Made by a program: the position numbers and the translations under genes | The notes under the pieces: model-generated | What the model saw: only the letters and a program-made list of their open reading frames with translations | Told to the model about the DNA's origin: nothing | Database searches by the model: none | DNA from: Hirudo medicinalis | Taxonomy: Eukaryota; Annelida; Clitellata; Hirudinida; Hirudinidae | NCBI GenBank assembly: GCA_011800805.1 | Contig: MPNW01000037.1 | Span: 1,007 to 65,006 of the forward strand | Direction of reading: 5' to 3' | DNA length: 64,000 bases | Shown here: in pieces, positions 45,431 to 60,000 of the stretch | Position numbering within the stretch: the first letter of the stretch is position 1 | Layout of the letters: each line of letters starts with the position of its first letter

Positions 45431-48000
45431 GGACTTTAATCTACAACCGGACACTTGGAGAGTGATGAGTTAGGTCACGAGTACAGCATAATTTGGCTGT
45501 TCCTTCGGTTTGGGATACAAGAATAAGCCAGTTGCAATAGCAAGTCACCACTAATGTGTCTGCCAGTAATACTGAGATAGAGAAAGATTGTGATTACCCT
45601 GTTTTTTGGGATGTCATGAAAGTTCTATGTGGTTTAGTTCTGAGTGTAGGCTCAGGTTTGTTCGTCTTTCTTCGTTTCTACATAATTTTATGTCTGTGTT
45701 TCTTTTGCTACGTATTTGTTTTGCGTGTCTTTGAAACAAGGTCGATAATTCGATATTTTCTGCTAGGATTTTCATTTTTTGTTTTTGTGTTTTTAAAAAT
45801 TCATAATATTATTAATTAGTCGAACATTGTAAGCAAATAGCCGCAATTATGATCTAATAAAGATAGTCCAGATTAATATGAATTGATAGTTAAAATATGT
45901 GGAGACATATCGTTATGTTGCATTTACGATGATATTTTAAAAATTGTTGTAGATAATAAATTGTTTGTCTTTGTTTCTGAGCATGATAAATTAGCTTCAT
46001 GAACATGTGAATCATCGAAGCTGCCTGCTTTCATCTTATTTAAGATTATGAATTATGTTTACTACGTAATATTTATTAAAAGTGATGATGTCATGTAGCT
46101 GATATATTCAATGTACTTACATTTGTAGAACAATAATCAAAATAAAAAATCACAATATTATCAAATTACTAAACTGAATTAAAATGTACTACTTTGATCA
46201 GTTTTAACCTTCATCGAACACATTGTTAAACGTTGTTATGCATTTATTTGCTTTCAATGTGATATTTAAATTGATTTTTTAATAACTTGCTTTTCTAATT
46301 TTTTTTTCCAAAGAATTTCATTGTTTCAATAAATACTCTAAAATTTCAGAAGTATAAAAATATCAGTAATATGAAGTTAAATTATTTTAAATATATTAAA
46401 ATCATAAATTATAAAAAGTCAACAATGAGAAAAAGAACTCAAAGCTTCATTGAGATTTACGGACACGTGGACAAGATTCAAAGCGTCCACGTTGAAATTG
46501 TGAAAAATTTTTGAGACATCGCGAAGGTTTTTGGTATCGGAAACCCAAACAAAGATTGATGTTCGATTCCGATTGAAAAGGGGCTTCGGATAATCCGCGG
46601 TATTTGGGTGGATCGGGTAAACTCTCCGTCTGGGCTTCGTCTAGAACGAAGACGGATGAAAATTATGAGAAACTTTAGTGAGTAATTTGATTTGTAGGAA
46701 TTTCGAAAACCGTGTAATCATTAATATCGGCCGGATTGAGGTGGATGGATAGAAATAAATGCGAAGATGTTGACAAAGTGTGGAATAATATGAAACTTTG
46801 AAGCACGAATGTTATGATAATCATAACCGCTCTTGACACAACAGATTCTGTTCCAAATAAAATTGTTGGAATTTAACGTGTTACTATATCTGAGAACGCT
46901 TTTCAAAACCCTTGCTGTCATTATCACCGCTATTCTCAGAACATCCTCAGCACAACAGTCTCATAACTCCCTATTACCAGCGGTCGCCCCTAGCAGACCG
47001 TAGGAGCCAATAGAACAAGAGACCGCGGTATTTCCAAGGCTTTACAACTCCTGCGGCAGGATGAGTTGCCCTCCAGGGTGTGGCGGATGTTGTGCCTCTC
47101 CATGGCAACATGTTTAACATTTCCAAGCTAGAAGCGAGTTTGTGAAAAGGAACAAAGAAAGAATGGGAGGGGACTATTGCATAATAACTGAAACTTGTCT
47201 AATTCACTTTCCTCTTTTCAAATTGTTCGTATAAAATTAGCAAAGCACTTTGGTGATGCAAAATATAACAAGTTACAACATGTTATTTTGAAACTCGTAA
47301 CTTCTCGATATCTTCTTTCCTCGAATACACAATTATAGCAAATTAATTCTTATGTGGAAAATTTCCAATTTTTGAATAAATTAAAAGGTCCGACTGATTA
47401 AGAAATAAAAGATCAATAATAAGTCGTGGATCTGTAATATGAGGGTTTGAAATTTTTCGTGGAATTGAGCTGACAAGTCGTTCGACTATTTTCGTCGAAC
47501 CTGAATATTTGAAGCTCTGTGTCTCTTTATTGTGTTTTTACAATTTGAATTGATTGCATTTTGTACTTAATTTATTGAAACGTTCGGTCAACGATACGGT
47601 CAACGTAAGCCGATCGAGGTTTGCAGTCATAGCATCATTATTGTCATAAACAAAGTAAAAATGTAATCTCTGCCATTAAATGCTAATCATTGCATTGTTA
47701 AATATAATATTTAAACCACATTTGAAACCATTTTGATAATCTCTAAACTCTCCAAATCACAGCAACTATCCGACAAAAAAAATTACTTTCTAAGTTACAA
47801 CAACATCCGAGCAATCACGGGATGGTGACATTTAAAAGTGGATTCTCGCCGAAACGAAATAAGGATGAAAACGGACGACAGAACACGGTCGTATATCGTT
47901 CTCAAAGGCCTATAACGCGCAACACGGCACTACTCGTTTTTAAGGAAACATCCCCGTTGGTCCCCGTTCAGAGGAGATTCGTGTTCGGGTCGCCAGATGA
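45431..48000. other. Intergenic with possible decayed exons
   Basis: Mostly AT-rich. A GC-richer island at 46440-47130 contains a plus-strand open stretch (46588-46677, GASDNPRYLGGSGKLSVWAS and on) that ends at a good donor GTGAGT. A second (about 46998-47130, RGISKALQLLRQDELPSRVW) follows an acceptor at 46981. Stops at TGA near 46585 and TAG near 46996 interrupt the combined frame, so this could be a decayed gene. The ATG ORF at 47822-48004 (60 codons, basic) overlaps the first base of the receptor gene and looks like leader sequence. Confidence 0.3.
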
Positions 48001-51000
48001 ATGAAATCGCCTGCATGTGGATTAGCATATCCCGCCATGTTGCACACGCTGCTCGTCTGCTTATTTTTCACAGGAACCGGAACTGAAAGTAAGTCTGCAC
48101 TAGAAGCAGGAAAACATTTTTAATCACTTAATTCAAACTACTCGACACTGAATAGATTTATTACGGTTTACCTTTTACAGTTAAATATGTTTTTTTAACG
48201 ATTTTACGTAATATATTTCATTTACAAAAAAAAAGATTTGCAGAGCTAAATTCATAATTAAATTGAAAATACAAATGCTTAATCACATCCTAGCATAAAT
48301 GCACATAGTAATAATAATATAAAGTTACGTAATCATTAACTGACACCTGCAAAGAGGTGCTCGATGCAATCCAATTAGCAAATAACAAGTGGATGTTAGG
48401 TCTCCGTAGACATGAAAACATGTCTCAGAAGCACGATGCTCATTACAGAATATGTTCGAAACCTCCCAAAGTCTCAAAAATATAACTCCAAATTAGCATA
48501 AGTTAGTCGTCATGATTAACTGAAGCTTTTGAACTTGAACATTTGCTGATTTAATTATAAAAACAATAATGACTAGAATGAAATCATTGCGAATGATGAT
48601 GACAATAATTGATACGATAGGCGGGCACCTGTTATGCTGGTTTTGTCACACGCGATTCCTATGGGTTGTACCGAGTGACTCACTGACTCACTTGTCACCT
48701 TCGTGATTGTTTCGTCAATGATGATGATGATGCTGATGATTTAAATGAGATTTATGGTAAAATTTAATTTTTAGGACATGGCGAATTCTTTCAAAAGTCC
48801 TAACATTTCCTTACTTCATTTCAAAAAATTTGAGAGGTTTTTTTTTGCGCTCAATTGCGATTAATTCTTAAATCATAAAAAGTCACAAAACAAATTTAAT
48901 GTTAATTTGAATTACTATTGTAATTATAATGAATGAGATACCAACTATTAATTGCTTAGCGACTACTTCCGAGGACAGCAGCCGATAGCGATTGCCAGGA
49001 TGGAGACCTCATGATGATATTTACATTCACAGACATCATCTATTTGATGATGAAAAACAAAATTTCAACAAAATCGTCTCAGCCTTGAAGTCGAAAGTTG
49101 CAGGGAGTGCGGTGACCTCTCGTGGGCTCAAGGATCGAGGGAATCATAAGTTTATGACGTTATTTTGCCCGGAAACGGATGAAAGAAAGAGTCTCTTGAA
49201 TACTGAAGTCATTCTTTGACCTGAGCTTGAAAGATGATGGATGAATAAAGAGATTCAATAATTTGGTATACTTGGATGAACAGAACAATGACTAAAGATG
49301 GACACTTTGAATTAAAAATGAAAACATCAAAAGTCAATTTTTCCTGAAATGCAGTTGATCATTATCATCACCATCATTCAATTTCATCGTCATCAGCACT
49401 ACCTTAACTGACATCGATATCTTGGATTAGCCCCGATTTAAATGTTTTAAAACTAGTGCTCACCATAACATGGAGGTTGAGCCTTCAACAGACCATGAAA
49501 TCTCTCCACAGAATGCAATGCAGGCTTTTATGAGTTGTCGCCATCATCGCAGTCATCATGTCGTCATGTCATCATGTCATCATGTCACCATATCATATTG
49601 TCATCATGATCGTCATCATCTCGACCAACCTGGAATCAGTTATGAAATACCTTGAACACCACGTCTATATCTAATAACTTCTAAGCATTTCTTCTGTTTT
49701 TGCGTTCTTAATTTAGCACTCAAATAGATTAATTTAATCATGGTTGCCGATGATGATGATGATGAGGTTGAAATAAGTGAAGGTGATGATGTTCATGATG
49801 AGGTTGAAATTGATAAAGTGCTGATAATAGTAACGAACGAGTTTTATTTCATCTATCAATTCATTAAGAATTTTTAAGTTGATTAATTATATTTCTTTTT
49901 TAAATTTAAACATATTAAAAAATAAAATATTAAGAAACAAATAGACTACTAAAACTAATTTTAATTATTGCTTTGTGCAAATATCTAGGAGTACATTAAA
50001 GTCCGTTGAATAACGAGATTATTTGGACGGAGTAGGTCTACCTGCTCAATTTCACAGGTGTGCCGCAATACCGAGTCAACACGCCGGGGTAGCCAAGACC
50101 AGCCGAGGTACCCCTAATTTCCAGAAATCTATGAAAACTGAAAATCGGTGACTGTCTAAAGGCGTGCTCCCGCATGGTTAAGACTTATTCCTCTCACGAT
50201 TGCAGCACGGATTCGAATCCCGTTGCGGGAGGACCTTCCTAATCATCTAGCTATGAAACGGACGTTAATGAACAATTATTAATTATTACTGGCTAATGGT
50301 TAGTAGCTAGGCTATCGCCTGTACTACTATGCAGCATTAAAGCAAATGTACGCAGAAGAAGCTGACTTTTATTGCGTTAACAACATTATCAAGCGGGTGA
50401 AAATTATTTATTTTCATGAATAAATAATAATGAGGTATGGTAATCAACTCAAGCTCATTAATATTCAAAAACCAATCAGTTATTATTTATTCATCAATTA
50501 ATAAGGTCTTCATTTACTAGTTAATATTAATTAGTTGCTATTAATATATGCTGATTTCCTCTGTTATTCACTTCTCAACCACATATTTTATCTAAATATT
50601 TGATTATAAATGTAAATGCAATATAAATATATTTGCAATGCAAATGCAAATTAATAAATATCTCACTTGAGCATAAAAAACTCTGAATGTTTAATAGATT
50701 ACTTTGTGGCAGGAATTAACTGATTAACTCCTATCTCCATTCATAATTCAGTATCTCGTTGCGTGCTTCACATTCATTAAACTCATCGTCGTCTTTATTC
50801 TTCTCCTTCTTTCTAGATTTTTCCAATTTTTCCAGTCTCCGTCACCTCCCATCTGACGGCTCCAACGGTTTTGTGCGCTGAATAATTGGAATTCCTCTTT
50901 CGACTTTTGCTTTTGATTTCAAATCTCAAACACACAAATGCATTTTAATTATTTTATTATTCCTTCGCTGCTTAATCGTTTTTGTATCACAAGATGATAA

Positions 51001-54000
51001 CTATCAACTCACCAAGTACTGAGAGTTCAAACAAAATCCGACAATGCTAATGTTAAAAATATTATTTACATCGAGAATAAATAAATAAATAAAGGGAAAA
51101 ATAATATTAATAGTGATGCAAGTTTTGTTTATAGGCATTCGTAAACTCGTCCTTGTAATATACTGGTTCATTTACACCTGCTCTTAGAAATCTTGTGAAA
51201 ACATAGTAAGAATTACAAATTTTATAAGCTGTAACCAATTTTATCAGAAACGGATAAAGAGAAAATCTTTTTGCAAATACAAAAACTGGAATTTGTTCTT
51301 TAAATTATAAAAATTGCTTCATTGGTTTGTTCTTACAACATTATGAATGCAAAACCTGGGTTATTTCAAAAGTTTTCTATGAAATGTTGTGGCTGTTATT
51401 TCTTGTTTGATTTTCTTTAAACTTTCTTTATACATTACTCAGAGAATCGTATAAATCACAGTCTAAATTGATAGTTGATATGGATCATGCTTCACTTTTG
51501 ACTTGGTTCCATTTGTGTTTTCATTGAAATCATTTCGGTAAACCTTGGGCATAATTTACGAGAATTAAAAAAATCCGGCCTTTCTGTTGATGGAATCATA
51601 TAAGCAGAACAATTCACTGGGTGAACCGAGCTTTGCTTTTGTTTTTATGAAAACCTCTTTATTTTTGCAACTACAAAGAATGCATTAGTGACATGCATTT
51701 CCATGAAATCAAATTGTTGTTATTATCTTATGATCAGTAATAACTGTGGTGTTATTATTAGTGTTACTTCTTGAATTAAAACTTTTTTGGTAGCATGCGC
51801 CCAGCAGGAATGCATCGAGAAATCATTGAGCAAATAGCGGATTGGGTGACGACTGGGGAGCTACCGATGGCCTTAAGGGGTTCGACTGATCCCATGAGTG
51901 CCCGCAACGGGTGTACCGGATTGTTTGCGGAGGAAACAGCGGAACCTGGCGTCTATTGCACTCAAGGGAATCAACTCATTTTATGAGATGAAGAACGTCT
52001 ACTGTTGCCTCTGGGATGTCATTATTTGTTTCTTCTGGTCGGTGATTGACTAAAAGTCATGTTTAACAATAAATTTAACATGAACATAGAGTATTAAATA
52101 GGGAGGTACTAAACAATTTATATTACTTTGTAGTATTGAAATAATCCAGATAATTGGGGAACCAATAAACCAGCAAGGTAACTAATAACTTTTTTGAGCA
52201 ACTATTCGGTGAATAGAACTGAATATCCTAGCCAAATATTTCTGGGTCTGAGATGCTTAAGGTTGCCTGAAATCTTTGGGCTTCTGGTTTAACTGTGCTG
52301 CTACTCTTCACTGACTTAAACACGTTTCTTATGTCTGGACCAAGCTTTCCGAATACCCTGAATCGTCGTAATGTGGTCATAAATATTTAAAGCAATAAAT
52401 TACATCCAGGGTTACAAATGTATCCTTGATAAAGAAAATAAGATGATATGTGGATGAATGGAAAGGAATGTGGATGAATAATAAAAAAAAATAGACGATA
52501 GGATATAAAAGAATAAAAGAAAGGAGAATTTGTTTTCATAAAAAAGACAATCGGAGAAAATGCAATCGGGGTAAAGTTGTTCGATAAATCCGTTGTTTCG
52601 ACTGAAGTGTGGGTCCATGGAATCGTTTAATTCCAATTCTCCACCATCCTCCACAGGGAGTTGAACATCCATGGAGTTGGACGTGATGAGACTGGAAACA
52701 TGGGTGGATGGTTGATTATTTTGCTTGAATTGATGCCTGTCGAAAGCATTGATGCATGTTTGCATTAAATTCACGAATGACTAATTTTTCAAGCGAGTGA
52801 TGTCCATTGGCTCGTCGCGAGCATCGTTAAAATAATTCTCAAAATAATGATCACTTTTGTTATTTTATAAAGATTATCGACTTTGCATCGCCTTGCATTT
52901 ATTTAAAACTCCGTCAGCAAAATTATTTAAATCTCCAGTCCTTTTAGAATCTATATCATTGGCTTTTATTACGATCTCAAGGGTACCAACAATTATATCT
53001 AAGAAAAAATGATTACAATGACGCCTAACCTTTTGACACAGTAACCAGAGAGTACTGTCACATGGATGACTTTAACATCACGTGCAGAAACGATGTCATC
53101 ATCGTGACTTCAGCCTTCTATGGACGCATGCGGATAGGCAGGTGTGTTCCATACAATTATGAGGTCGGATGCTCGAGCAACGTGTTGGAAGAAGTGGGAT
53201 CAAGGTCAGGTCGTCATATTTATCGTTACCGTGAATTTACTTGCTCACGAATTTGTAGCGCTATTGTTGCATAGCAGCTAAAAATGATAACGTCAAACAA
53301 TTTGTTAATGCGCTGTTATTTAAAATAAAACAAAATAATATTCATAGATAAAACCATCGAAATTTATTAAAAGCTATAATGTCAGCTGTCCTGTGCCAAT
53401 TTGAGCACATGATGGCCAAACATTCACTCCATTCCACTTTAAATCAGCTTCAAGTTACTTTTTTTTGCACTGTTTGAAGTTTCTTTATTTAATAGACATC
53501 ACGTAATTTATTACAATAAATTTTATGAATAAGTTCATAATTATTTAATAAGCTCAGATTGTTTAAAGTGTTTTCATATAATATATGAATATAATTCCCG
53601 ATATAATTTATAAAAATTATCTTATTGGTTCGTTTTACTGCAGGTGTTCTGGTCGCGCGAAATGTTTCTTCAGGGTTTCTGAAACTTTCAAGGTCCGACC
53701 ATGTAGGATTGATCTTGTCCCTTACCTTGAAGCGAGCTATCAATGTGCACCTGGTTAGTAAAATTTAATTGTTATTTTGATGTGATTTAATTTAATTATG
53801 TCATCATTATTTTATTTCGTCAATATGATTATTATTACATGATTATCGCCTAGAGGTGCTGTCTTAAGATGGACTCGTTAGTCATAATCAAATGATTTTA
53901 AACACTAATGGTTCAGAAATGTGTAACGTTAAATATTTTTAGTAAATCGTATTAAAATCCATTTATTTTCTCGTCTCCAATTCAATTAACGATTAAAACT

Positions 54001-57000
54001 GAAATCAATTATTTTTTTCTAATTTTTCTCCTTTATTGAATGTTTTATGCAGGATATACAATAAATAGCATGAACCTTAACGTTACTAAAGCTGAAAATT
54101 AATAAGACAACAACAAACCATCTAAAGCCAATTAATAAATTGTAAAATTCACGGTCACCCAACGGTCATTTGATCTCTGATATGCAGCAAGTATCAAGGT
54201 TTTCTCTTAGATGCCTAGAATTGAATGTACAAAGTGGTCAATGACAAAATCAGCAATTTTGCCGAAAAATTATTCTCATCAACCAAACGGAACAAGCCGA
54301 AACTCAAATGAAAAATTTGATGATGGCTGGAAACGGAGTTAAATGATGAAGACACCGTTATGGACACCGTTAGCAACTGAACTGCAATAGAAACTATGAA
54401 AAAGTTTGCAAAAAGAAGTAGAATTGAACGGTAAGGGAATCGAGCGTAGATGGGGAACAGAGGAAGGAAATGGCGTTTATTTATTCAACACCGGGTTCCC
54501 GCAATCGATCAATGGTGGACATAAATAATGCACGCTGCTCTTGTTATCCATCATCGGTCGGTCGTTCTAATCAGCAAGCAAATTGCAAGTCATCCAGGAA
54601 ACCGGAGGTGTCAATATGCTGACCTCTTTGAGTTCTTGTCACTTCTCATGCAACGAGCCATCTTAGATCGAGGAAAATGTTAAACAAAATGTTATCCCAT
54701 CAATTAATTTATGAGAAATTGATTTTGTTATTATTGTTATTGTCTGCGTAAATTAATTTGCCCCTACGTTATGTCAATTTGGTAATGGAAAAGCAAAAAA
54801 AGTTTAAAACTCGGGCGGGACCCAAAAAATTGACGGCCCCTGGGAGACCCTGGTTGATTCCATAATATTTATCAGTAATTAAGTAATGGTTATTTTTTAA
54901 TAACAAATTGACGCTTTAAACTGAAATTTTCAAATTTTCATTCAGTAGTTCGACCTGTCTACAAGGATCCCGTGCATTACCAATCGCTATCACCACAGTT
55001 ACCACAACCATCACACCAACCCAATGGTTCGCACAAAGAAATATCCAGCTCCTTTAAATGCCATTCTCCTGATGCCACCGAAGTTATTAGCCTCCAGACA
55101 GGTTACTTGAGCAGCTCTGTGGCAACGACAACTGGCCATGGGACAGAGGAATGCCCTTGGCGCATCCATGTTTCCAAAGGTCAAAGGATAAAAATTCATC
55201 TTTTTGATTTCTCAAATCTTCGGAATGGAGCTATCCCATACCACCAGAATATTATACAGAATACCAGCTTCTTGCCTTCTTCTGGAAAAGCATCTTTATC
55301 ATCATCGTCATCATCGTTGTCTTTTTCGTCGTCTTTCCACTTCTCTATTCCACCCAAAGAGCAGTATTGTAAGGTCCTGGCAACGTTCGGAGAACTCGAT
55401 CCGATAACCCAGGAGTTGTCTGGAAGCTACCCTTTGACCTCGTGTCATTTGAGTGGAATAGGGGTCATGAGAGAGACGGTGGGAACGAATGGATTTAGGA
55501 AGAAGCTCGTTTTCACTTCCAAGACGAACTTCGTCTCCATTCATCTCAACTCCTCCGACATTGGAGATTCAACCAGGAAACATAATCTTCTTTTCCATTT
55601 CGAGGGTTTAAAGTTTTTCCATTTTAATTCAAAAGTTTTTGTACATGAATGCATTTACATTTCCATCTTGTAAGTTTCTTTATGAGACGAGAATATTTTT
55701 GCGTAATTTTGATGATATTATGTAACACGTTAAATCACGATATCATTGTTTCTCACAGGCGTCCAAGAATATGAAAAAAATGCAAACAAATATTTAAAAC
55801 AAATAAAATATTTAAAAATTAAAAATATTAAAAAAAGTATTGGTGGAAATGATTGGCCTCAAAACGTTAGCTTAAACCAAAGTATAAAACACATCAAAAA
55901 TGAATTCTTCAATCGTATATATCACAAGGCAATAGAGACATGATCCATTAATGAGAATATTCTTGGTCATATAAAATGTTATTTTGTTCCATTTTCAGAA
56001 TAATTCACATATATTACCCCAATCCAGTGATTGGCTGTGCGGAGCCCGAATTGGTTGGAAATGTCGTTCTGATGAGAAAAGAGGGCATTTTGGGGGTCTA
56101 CTGTAACTCGAGTGGAGAAAGGTGGCACCTCGTTTGTAGGAATGGAAGCTGGGTTGGAAGTTATAGTAACTGCTCGGGAATCGGCCATTGTGAGACTCAT
56201 TTGTTTTAAAAACAATATTTAATTTATTTTTAAAATTAAATTTTGGGTGCCAGTTTACTATTTTATCCATCAATCCATTATCTGCCTATTCCCAGGTCAC
56301 TCATTAATATAATAACCAATCCGCCCACCTCCACATCCATCCAGACACTTGCTCCAATGGAAAGAATGCATATGTCTTTGGCGCTACGTCGATCATGAAG
56401 CTGTTAACAAAGACGACATTGATGATGGATCGCATCGCTGATTGCGTTCCTCAATGATTCCCATATTTCTTCTTTCAAAGTCGTTTCTTCGCTAAATATC
56501 AAATTCTTCAAAACCATTCGTTTGGATAATTTCTATTATTACTAATATAACAAATATAACACAAATTACATATATAACAAACATTACATAATTAATAAAT
56601 GGTGTAAATTAATGACTATTTTTTTATCGGGTTGACATATCTAATATTAAACATTTCAGGACAGGAATTTCAATACTAATATTTTATTTATTGCATGAGG
56701 TATTGGCATTCCCACTCCAATAAAATTTGAAATCAATAACAACAACAATTAATAAAACAAATCCTAGATTGAGGTTTGAAACATTTGGAATTGACTCTCC
56801 ATCACTAGAAAATTACTTTAAACTTTCCTCTAAACTAATTCTCTGAAGTTTCCTCTCTTCACAGAGAAAACTACATAAAAGCAAATCCTTGAGAGATATT
56901 TTCTATACTCGCTTTCTCTCATTTTGATTTTTCCAGATCAACAATCGCAGAGTGAAGAGATATTTTTGCAAAGGAAAAAGATGTCGCTAGGTGAGGTTTT

Positions 57001-60000
57001 TAACGTTTTGCTTGTGAAAGTTGGGACTTTAATGGAACTGCTGATTCCTTAATGTATGTTCACTTGTCTTGCAACTTTGTTGCTATGATGCATGAAAAGA
57101 AACTTATACATAAATAAGAATCAATTTAAAATTGGGATGATATGGATGAGATAGATAATTGGATGGATGAGATTTATATTGAATAATTTGTTTCGATATT
57201 CTTTGTTTGAATCCAACTCTCACCATTACCGTTATGGTTATATTTTACTACCCATCCAACTTCTATCCTATCATTCCTAACTCCATTTGATTTCGGTGCA
57301 AACAATATTCATTACGTAGCTCACTTTTCGATTATATTTTGTGCTAAAGAAAGAACTCTCTTAATATAAAATTATGTTTTCCCCGGGAAATGCCCTTAAA
57401 ATTTCGTTTCGAAAATCTGTGAGATTTTTCATATTTTCCTGGTGCCCATTTTGTGGTTGTTTGAGTCTCGAGTTAGACAATAAAACCTACGCTTTTTCTC
57501 AACCTAAGAATTTGTTCCATGATTAGGTGGATAGAAAAATAAATATTTGGTTGAATATGTGGAGGATTCAAGATAAAATCAAACTTAGTACAAGTAATAG
57601 GTGATTCTTTTTATTAAGATAAATTAAATACTTTAATACTTTATACCACATTAGATTAAGACACGAATGGCGCTGTAGAACATTTTTTTATAATCGTGTC
57701 TATTTATAATTAATTATTTAACTTCCAAAATAAATTTGTCCTACAAATCCAGGTCTTCTGGTGGCTGTGTCGGTTGGAATTCTAGTGGGAATCATCAGCG
57801 GATTCATTCTACTTGTTGTCATCTTCGTCTGCAGAAAAAAGTTTGGATAAAATTTACATTTAAATTAATTTAAATTTATTAAATTTCATTTAAGTTATAT
57901 TATTCATTTGGTCGAAAAATATTCAATAAAAATTTTTAAAATTAAACAAATTATCGATCAAAACAACTGACATCCAATTAAATCATCCATTCAAAGTCTA
58001 TAAATTTAAAATTGAAGGTCCACTGTAGAAGGAACATTTCTTGCTTTTTTTCGGAAACAAAAATTTAACATAAAATTTACATAACATCAGCATAAATTTA
58101 CGTAATGTAAGCAAATTTTCTGGTCTTTCAACGATGTGGCAGATCAAATAATGATCCTGGTCCATATTTAGAAACTAATTCAGATTTGTAAATACGCTAC
58201 AAATTAAAATAATTATTATTTAATAATTGAAATATGTCAAGTGCGCAATAAGGTTGAAAATGTTAAGTTTATAATAATATAAATATATAATAAAATAAAA
58301 AGATATAATAGAAAAGTAATGTAATGTGAATGCAATGTAACATTTTGCAATATTAAATTGTTAAAATAATATACATTATTTATCACTAAAGAGTGTCAGT
58401 TAAGGATATAATTTCATAATGTAATTGTCGTCCTTAGTGAGAAAGTTATTATTAAAATCAAGGAAAGAATTTTCTCGTCAGAATTACATCTGCATGCATT
58501 ATAGACGGTCCATCTTTAAAAGGCCAATTTGTACGTCCATTTCGCGAGCATTAGCGAGCTTTCGCCGTGGCTCTAGCGCTGGAGATATGTTTTCCAGGGA
58601 AGGAATTGTAAGCATTTCTGAAAATGTCATTCCCTTTAGTCCTTAAGAAATCTTTCGTTTCTTGAGAAATTTACCGACATAAAATTTAGGATTAATTGTT
58701 GTTACATTTGAAGACACTTTGAAAGATCTATGAAATACCTGATGATTGATGGTAATTTTTGCAATAATATTTCACAATTTGCCAACTAAAAAAATTTGTA
58801 ACAAAAAATTACAGTTACCAATTTCTGACTAATGTGAATTACCGAAAATATTTAATGTTTTCAATGAATGTAGAAAGTGCAAAAGTATAACAAATTAATT
58901 TAATCATTAAATTATTAGTTACATTAAATAGTACATAATATTTATTTTTATTGGAAGACTTCCAAACAGCAGGGCCGAGCAAAGTGTTCTTTTAATGGAT
59001 TATGACAACAAGGCTAACTCTTATAAAGTCCTCGATAGGTCATTCGGGCACATGCTCCTCGATCCCGCAAACTGTTCCTGCGTCTTGCAGGCCAAATACT
59101 CCAATTCCATATCAGATTACCAAGCTTATCGCGAGAGTAGACTTCCACGACCTTTTGGTTCTCTCCAGATGAATCTGGCAAGTCAGGTGGAAGATTTTTG
59201 GGTTTGTAGCCTTATTCTTTCATATTGCTGTTGTGAGTGTACATCACTACTGGGCGAACTTTGCACTTTGTTTACTTTTCGTTTGTGCATTTAAGATGAT
59301 TTTTTGTTCATCGAATTTTTGGCAGATTGACGCTCCAATGCTTAAAGTATCACATATTCATATAAATTACCTGATATTATAGTTTCGAAAATTCTTCTCC
59401 AGACAGATCATTCAAAATTAATTATTAACTGCTATTAACTGCTATTATTAACTATTATTATTATTAAAAATAATTTAAGGCCAACCCAATATAAATAATC
59501 AAGCATTGTCATTAATGTAAATTTTAATAATTTACAAATGGCTACTAATAACAATAATAACATGATAATAATTTTATTTCGTACGAAACTTTTAAATAAA
59601 AATGCATCAATTACGTCCATTTTAAATAAGCTTTCCTTCCAAATAATGTTAATCCAAAGGAGAAAGATGGCGGTTCGAACCAAAAAGACACCTATGGAGG
59701 ACATCAAGTCGTCTGCCTACCCTGTGACGTCATACCTAATGAAGACAAGTTATCAGGTTCCGTGTCTAACCTTAGCAAACTTTAATCAAATGACCCCCTC
59801 GGGGTCATGTTTATTCCTGGAGCCATCGCACTGTGATTGGTTTAATATTTAGTCATTATTCATAAGCTGATTAACGATATTGATGATATGCGCTTGTCAT
59901 ATGTTTTAGATATGTCGCTGTAATCGTTTCGCTAGCAAAAGTTTTACATTTAATATCACTATTAAAACATTTTTGTTAAATTAGAAATTGAACAATTAAA

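Noticed and set aside
45556..45819. 87-codon membrane protein
   Set aside because: Starts at GTG, no ATG, Phe/Leu/Val-rich by AT bias, no splice sites or homology.
46997..49219. TAG read as a sense codon
   Set aside because: RAB40 ends properly at TAG and other genes use TAA and TGA normally. In-frame TAGs here are better explained by non-coding DNA or errors.
49470..49655. His-rich 61-codon ORF
   Set aside because: Driven by a degenerate CATCATGTC repeat; low complexity.
50162..50234. Intact tRNA gene
   Set aside because: The boxes are tRNA-like but no proper cloverleaf or anticodon arm forms, and diverged copies share non-tRNA flanks. It is a SINE body.
55011..55544. Minus-strand ORFs across the CUB exon
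   Set aside because: Shadows of the CUB exon, whose frame carries the conserved CUB motifs.
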